Shown here in pieces: positions 7,566-9,929 of a stretch of 9,929 nucleotides of DNA. The notes under the pieces are model-generated. The model was not told the DNA's origin. It made no database searches and saw nothing but the letters and a program-made list of their open reading frames with translations. Source of the stretch: Adhaeribacter sp. (GTDB lineage Bacteria > Bacteroidota > Bacteroidia > Cytophagales > Hymenobacteraceae); the NCBI GenBank assembly GCA_028288395.1, contig JAQBNV010000008.1, forward strand, positions 1 through 9,929, in the 5' to 3' direction. The number at the start of each line of letters is the position of its first letter. The stretch's first letter is position 1. The translations under genes were made by a program, and so were the position numbers.

Positions 7566-8810
7566 CTATTTTACGGGGGTAAGTTGGTAAATTGGTGACT
7601 TGGGCTGGCGGTTTAAAGCAATTTGCCCTTCCAACCAGGTTATAATAATATTTAAATCCTCCAGCCCTTTGGCATGCCGGCCTTGCTCATGCGACCGGAA
7701 GCCCAGAATATAAGTTCTGTTTTGTGGCCGGTACTGGTGAAAAAACATTTCGTTCTTTTTTAATATTAGTTCGCGTAACTGACTCGCCTGGCTAAAGGCC
7801 GCGCCCTGCCTGATTTCTACTCCCTCCTTCCACTTCTTAGCCGAAGCCGTTATAACCGGGGAGCCGTCGGCAGTAAGCGAATAATATCCTTTTTTGAGAC
7901 CAGTTATCTGAATAACCTGGCCCTTATCCGTCGTTTCTCCGGCCTGTTGGGGCAACGGCAGCGGCAAATAATTTGTCTCGATTTTAAATTTCAGGTTTCC
8001 TTTAAGCTGGCCGGCGTCCAGTATTTTAACCGGCGCGTCAGCCACGTTTTTAGAGGCATTTATAACCACCGGTGCATTACCGGGCGCTAACCCCAGGCCT
8101 TTTTCGATGGTAGAAGCCAGGTAATAGTAGCCGGTCTCATTCAGATGAATGCCATTATCTGATAATTTCACCTCTTTGCTGCGCGCCAGCAGCGGGTTAA
8201 AAATATCAATATACCTAATATTGCGGGACGAAGCCGTTTTGGCAATAGCCGCCGCATAAAGCTCCAGCATGGCATTCTGTTTGCCAATCACTTCGGCAGG
8301 CACGCCCGCCATAACCGGCACCGGAGATAAAAGAATGGCTTTGGCGCCTAACTGATCTATCTTGTCGAGCAGTTTGGTTAAACCCTGGTTAAAACGGGGC
8401 AAGCCGGCCTCTCCTTCCAGGGCTTCGATGGCGCCATACGCAATAAATACCACGGTGGGCTGGGCCTTAGTTAGTTGTTCGATAAGTAAATCATAAGCAC
8501 TCGGCGAAGAAATATAGCTCCGGGCTTCTCCCCAAACGGTATCGCCCGACCAGCCAATATTCCGGAAAGTAACGTCCCGGTGAGCCCACCGGGTGGTTAG
8601 GGCTAACTCCAGGTATCCGTACTGCAAATCGTTTTCAAACAAAGAATTTCCCAGAAAAACCACCCGGTCGCCGTTTTTCAGATCGTAGGTGGCAGCAGAC
8701 GCTTGAGAAGTGCCCTGGACGGTATTTTGAGCAAGAGCATACTGGTAAAATAAAGTAGTGAACAAAAATAAAATATAACCCAGGGTAGTTGAGACCTTTA
8801 TCTTTCTCAT
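7566..8810 (-). CDS. Secreted SGNH/GDSL-family hydrolase, first gene of an operon with the heme protein
   Basis: The 414-residue product has a signal peptide ending near residue 27 (QYALAQ). The SGNH fold occupies about 45-240: block I is G54-N-S56-L (GNSL instead of GDSL) with S56 the predicted nucleophile; block II is the G86 region (RNIGWSGD); block III reads G126-A-I128-E, where GxN is usual; block V is D218-N-G-I-H222 with H222 the predicted catalytic His. Residues about 245-400 form an extension with a MFFHQYRPQNRTY...FRSHEQG segment that, from memory, recurs in SGNH proteins near PVC-type heme proteins. SGNH enzymes usually remove acyl groups from sugars or lipids; the substrate here is unknown. 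Its TAG is separated by one base from the heme-protein ATG, indicating translational coupling. No clear Shine-Dalgarno precedes its own start; the start is supported by the signal peptide. A TAACTTTA -7-like sequence lies about 50 bases upstream on the minus strand. Confidence 0.88.
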   Translation of the reverse strand: MRKIKVSTTLGYILFLFTTLFYQYALAQNTVQGTSQASAATYDLKNGDRVVFLGNSLFENDLQYGYLELALTTRWAHRDVTFRNIGWSGDTVWGEARSYISSPSAYDLLIEQLTKAQPTVVFIAYGAIEALEGEAGLPRFNQGLTKLLDKIDQLGAKAILLSPVPVMAGVPAEVIGKQNAMLELYAAAIAKTASSRNIRYIDIFNPLLARSKEVKLSDNGIHLNETGYYYLASTIEKGLGLAPGNAPVVINASKNVADAPVKILDAGQLKGNLKFKIETNYLPLPLPQQAGETTDKGQVIQITGLKKGYYSLTADGSPVITASAKKWKEGVEIRQGAAFSQASQLRELILKKNEMFFHQYRPQNRTYILGFRSHEQGRHAKGLEDLNIIITWLEGQIALNRQPKSPIYQLTPVK

Positions 8811-9167
8811 GCATGAATATTTTAGTGATAAGTAAGTAAACAGTTTTAATTTACAAGCAATAAAGTTATATAATATTGACTATCAGATATTAATATAAAT
8901 AATAGTGTAATTTAATTTAGTCTCTCTACTTATTAATTTAAAACGAATGTGCTAAATGCGCCTGGTGCAGTTGGTGCAATTAACTAAGATACTATTGTTA
9001 TTGCTGCCACCTTCAGGAAATCAAAAGTTACTATTATTTTGAATATTTCGGAAGGAATCTTTCTCCTGAGATGGGAAAGAGGACTTTTCTGGAATCAAAC
9101 CCAGTCTTAATATTCTGTGTAGAGATATTCCCCTCCACCTTTGTTTGGGCAGCTTAAGATTAATTTA
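8811..9167. other. AT-rich intergenic region between the EEP gene and the SGNH operon
   Basis: This 357-base gap has no gene I can support. The part next to the SGNH start (8811-8940) is very AT-rich and should contain the operon promoter: on the minus strand TAACTTTA matches the TAnnTTTG -7 box at all but the last base, without a clear -33 partner. A heptamer TGGTGCA occurs twice nine bases apart (8963-8969, 8972-8978). A weak hairpin with a bulge lies near 9058-9080, without a T-tract. I found no convincing terminator for the EEP gene, so low read-through into the SGNH operon is possible. No tRNA or known RNA element is visible. Confidence 0.5.
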
Positions 9168-9929
9168 TTATTTATTAATGATTACTTCGGCAATAACCGC
9201 CAGGTGATCAGAAAAATACCGGCCTTCCTGCTGGTCGGTTAAAATGGCGTGCTGTAACACCTGAACCGGTTTGTTTACAAAAATATAATCTATTCTGGCC
9301 TGGATTGGGTTCTTTACCCAGAAGCCGCTGGAAGTACCGGCGGGCCCGTAATGGGGAGTTTGGGAGATATGCTTGGCGTCCTGTAAACCGGTATTATTAA
9401 CCAGAATCTGGTATGGTTTGGAGGTTTCGGTGGTATTAAAGTCGCCGGTTATCAGTAGCGGTAATTTTCCGGCAATGGCTGCGGTTTGCTGCACCAATAT
9501 TTCGGAGCTTTTTTCGCGGGTAAAAGCACCGCGGTGGTCGTAATGGGTATTGAAGTGAAAAAAGGTGCGGCCGGTTTGTTTATCTTTCAGCTTCACCCAC
9601 GAAGCCACCCGGGGGAAATAAGCATCCCAGCTTTTACTGCCCGGCACATTGGGGGTTTCGGAATACCAGAACGTACCCGAATCCAATAATTTAAAGCGGC
9701 TTTTGCGATAATAAATGGCACTGAACTCCCCGTCTTCCTTCCCGTCCATGCGGGCCACCCCGTACCAGGCAAAATCCGGCAGCTTCGCCTCCAAATCTTT
9801 AACCTGACTCAAAACCGCTTCCTGCACCCCAATCAAATCTGCCTGGTGATATTTAATAAAACCAACAACTTTGTCTTTGCGGTTATCCCAAACGTTGATG
9901 CTATCGGATTTATTCAGGTACCGGATATT
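9168..9929 (-). CDS. Endonuclease/exonuclease/phosphatase (EEP) superfamily protein, 5' end beyond the window
   Basis: The open frame runs off the right edge in phase, so 254 residues are visible and the N-terminus (probably including a signal peptide) is missing. The apparent TTG start at 9836 is internal: upstream codons read INVWDNRKDKVVGFIKYHQ and then ADLIGVQEA, which is the normal opening of this family. Motifs in order are IGVQE (Glu metal ligand), FNTHYDHRG (catalytic His region, about 9529-9560), ITGDFNTT (Asp/Asn pair, about 9432-9450), RIDYIFV, and FSDHLAV (terminal Asp-His pair, about 9200-9215). All key residues of the Mg-dependent EEP fold are present, so it should be active. 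Superfamily members cleave phosphodiesters or phosphomonoesters in DNA, lipids or inositol phosphates; this Bacteroidota subgroup is not characterised well enough for me to name a substrate. It is on the same strand as the SGNH operon but 357 bases upstream, so it is probably a separate unit. Confidence 0.9.
   Translation of the reverse strand, partial: NIRYLNKSDSINVWDNRKDKVVGFIKYHQADLIGVQEAVLSQVKDLEAKLPDFAWYGVARMDGKEDGEFSAIYYRKSRFKLLDSGTFWYSETPNVPGSKSWDAYFPRVASWVKLKDKQTGRTFFHFNTHYDHRGAFTREKSSEILVQQTAAIAGKLPLLITGDFNTTETSKPYQILVNNTGLQDAKHISQTPHYGPAGTSSGFWVKNPIQARIDYIFVNKPVQVLQHAILTDQQEGRYFSDHLAVIAEVIINK

Noticed and set aside
8963..8978. TGGTGCA direct repeat as a possible operator or array
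   Set aside because: Only two copies and no third with the same spacing; too little for a CRISPR, iteron or operator call.
8956..9042. Plus-strand 28-codon frame (MRLVQLVQLTK..., Leu-rich)
   Set aside because: The apparent hydrophobic peptide arises from a locally repetitive sequence; no ribosome site and no terminator.
9037..9153. Minus-strand 39-codon stretch without stops in the gap after the EEP gene, possibly a gene relic
   Set aside because: No ATG, only an internal GTG; a different frame from the EEP gene and no family resemblance, so length alone does not exceed chance.
9168..9836. EEP gene taken as complete with a TTG start at 9836
   Set aside because: The frame stays open to the window edge and the upstream codons encode family-typical sequence, so the TTG is an internal Leu codon.

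Overview
The window looks like chromosomal DNA of a Bacteroidota bacterium, most likely in Cytophagales (an Adhaeribacter/Pontibacter/Hymenobacter-like organism is my guess and is not proven). The reasons are a moderately AT-rich base composition with AT-rich gaps, weak or absent Shine-Dalgarno sequences, a TonB-dependent receptor with an N-terminal carboxypeptidase-regulatory-like domain, and a long CxxCH heme protein of the 'Pirellula/Verrucomicrobium type', a class also common in environmental Bacteroidota. There are no RNA genes, CRISPR arrays, insertion sequences or phage genes that I can support.

Layout from left to right. 1-219 is non-coding and holds one long hairpin (137-166), a candidate terminator for the next gene. 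220-1089 (-) is a secreted PAP2-type acid phosphatase. 1090-1452 is a divergent gap containing a strong, plus-strand-only intrinsic terminator (1290-1328) with no protein gene in front of it, so it may end a small RNA or be a leader attenuator of the receptor gene. 1453-3864 (+) is an outer-membrane beta-barrel receptor with no SusD partner. 3865-4015 lies between convergent genes and carries two hairpins, a large imperfect palindrome and a short bidirectional terminator.

8810-4016 (-) is a tight two-gene operon read right to left. An SGNH/GDSL hydrolase is followed after one base by an 1182-residue membrane-anchored, beta-propeller + HEAT + cytochrome c + C-terminal beta-domain protein. Both products should act outside the cytoplasm. 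The simplest reading is one periplasmic pathway in which the hydrolase removes a substituent (for example an acyl group) and the heme protein oxidises the freed sugar or alcohol; that pathway is inference. 8811-9167 is an AT-rich gap without a supportable gene. 9168-9929 (-) is the 3' part of an endonuclease/exonuclease/phosphatase-superfamily gene whose start lies beyond the right edge.

The points most worth a second look are the SGNH/heme-dehydrogenase operon, the SGNH protein's altered oxyanion-hole motif (GAIE where an Asn is usual), and the orphan terminator with alternative pairings upstream of the receptor.
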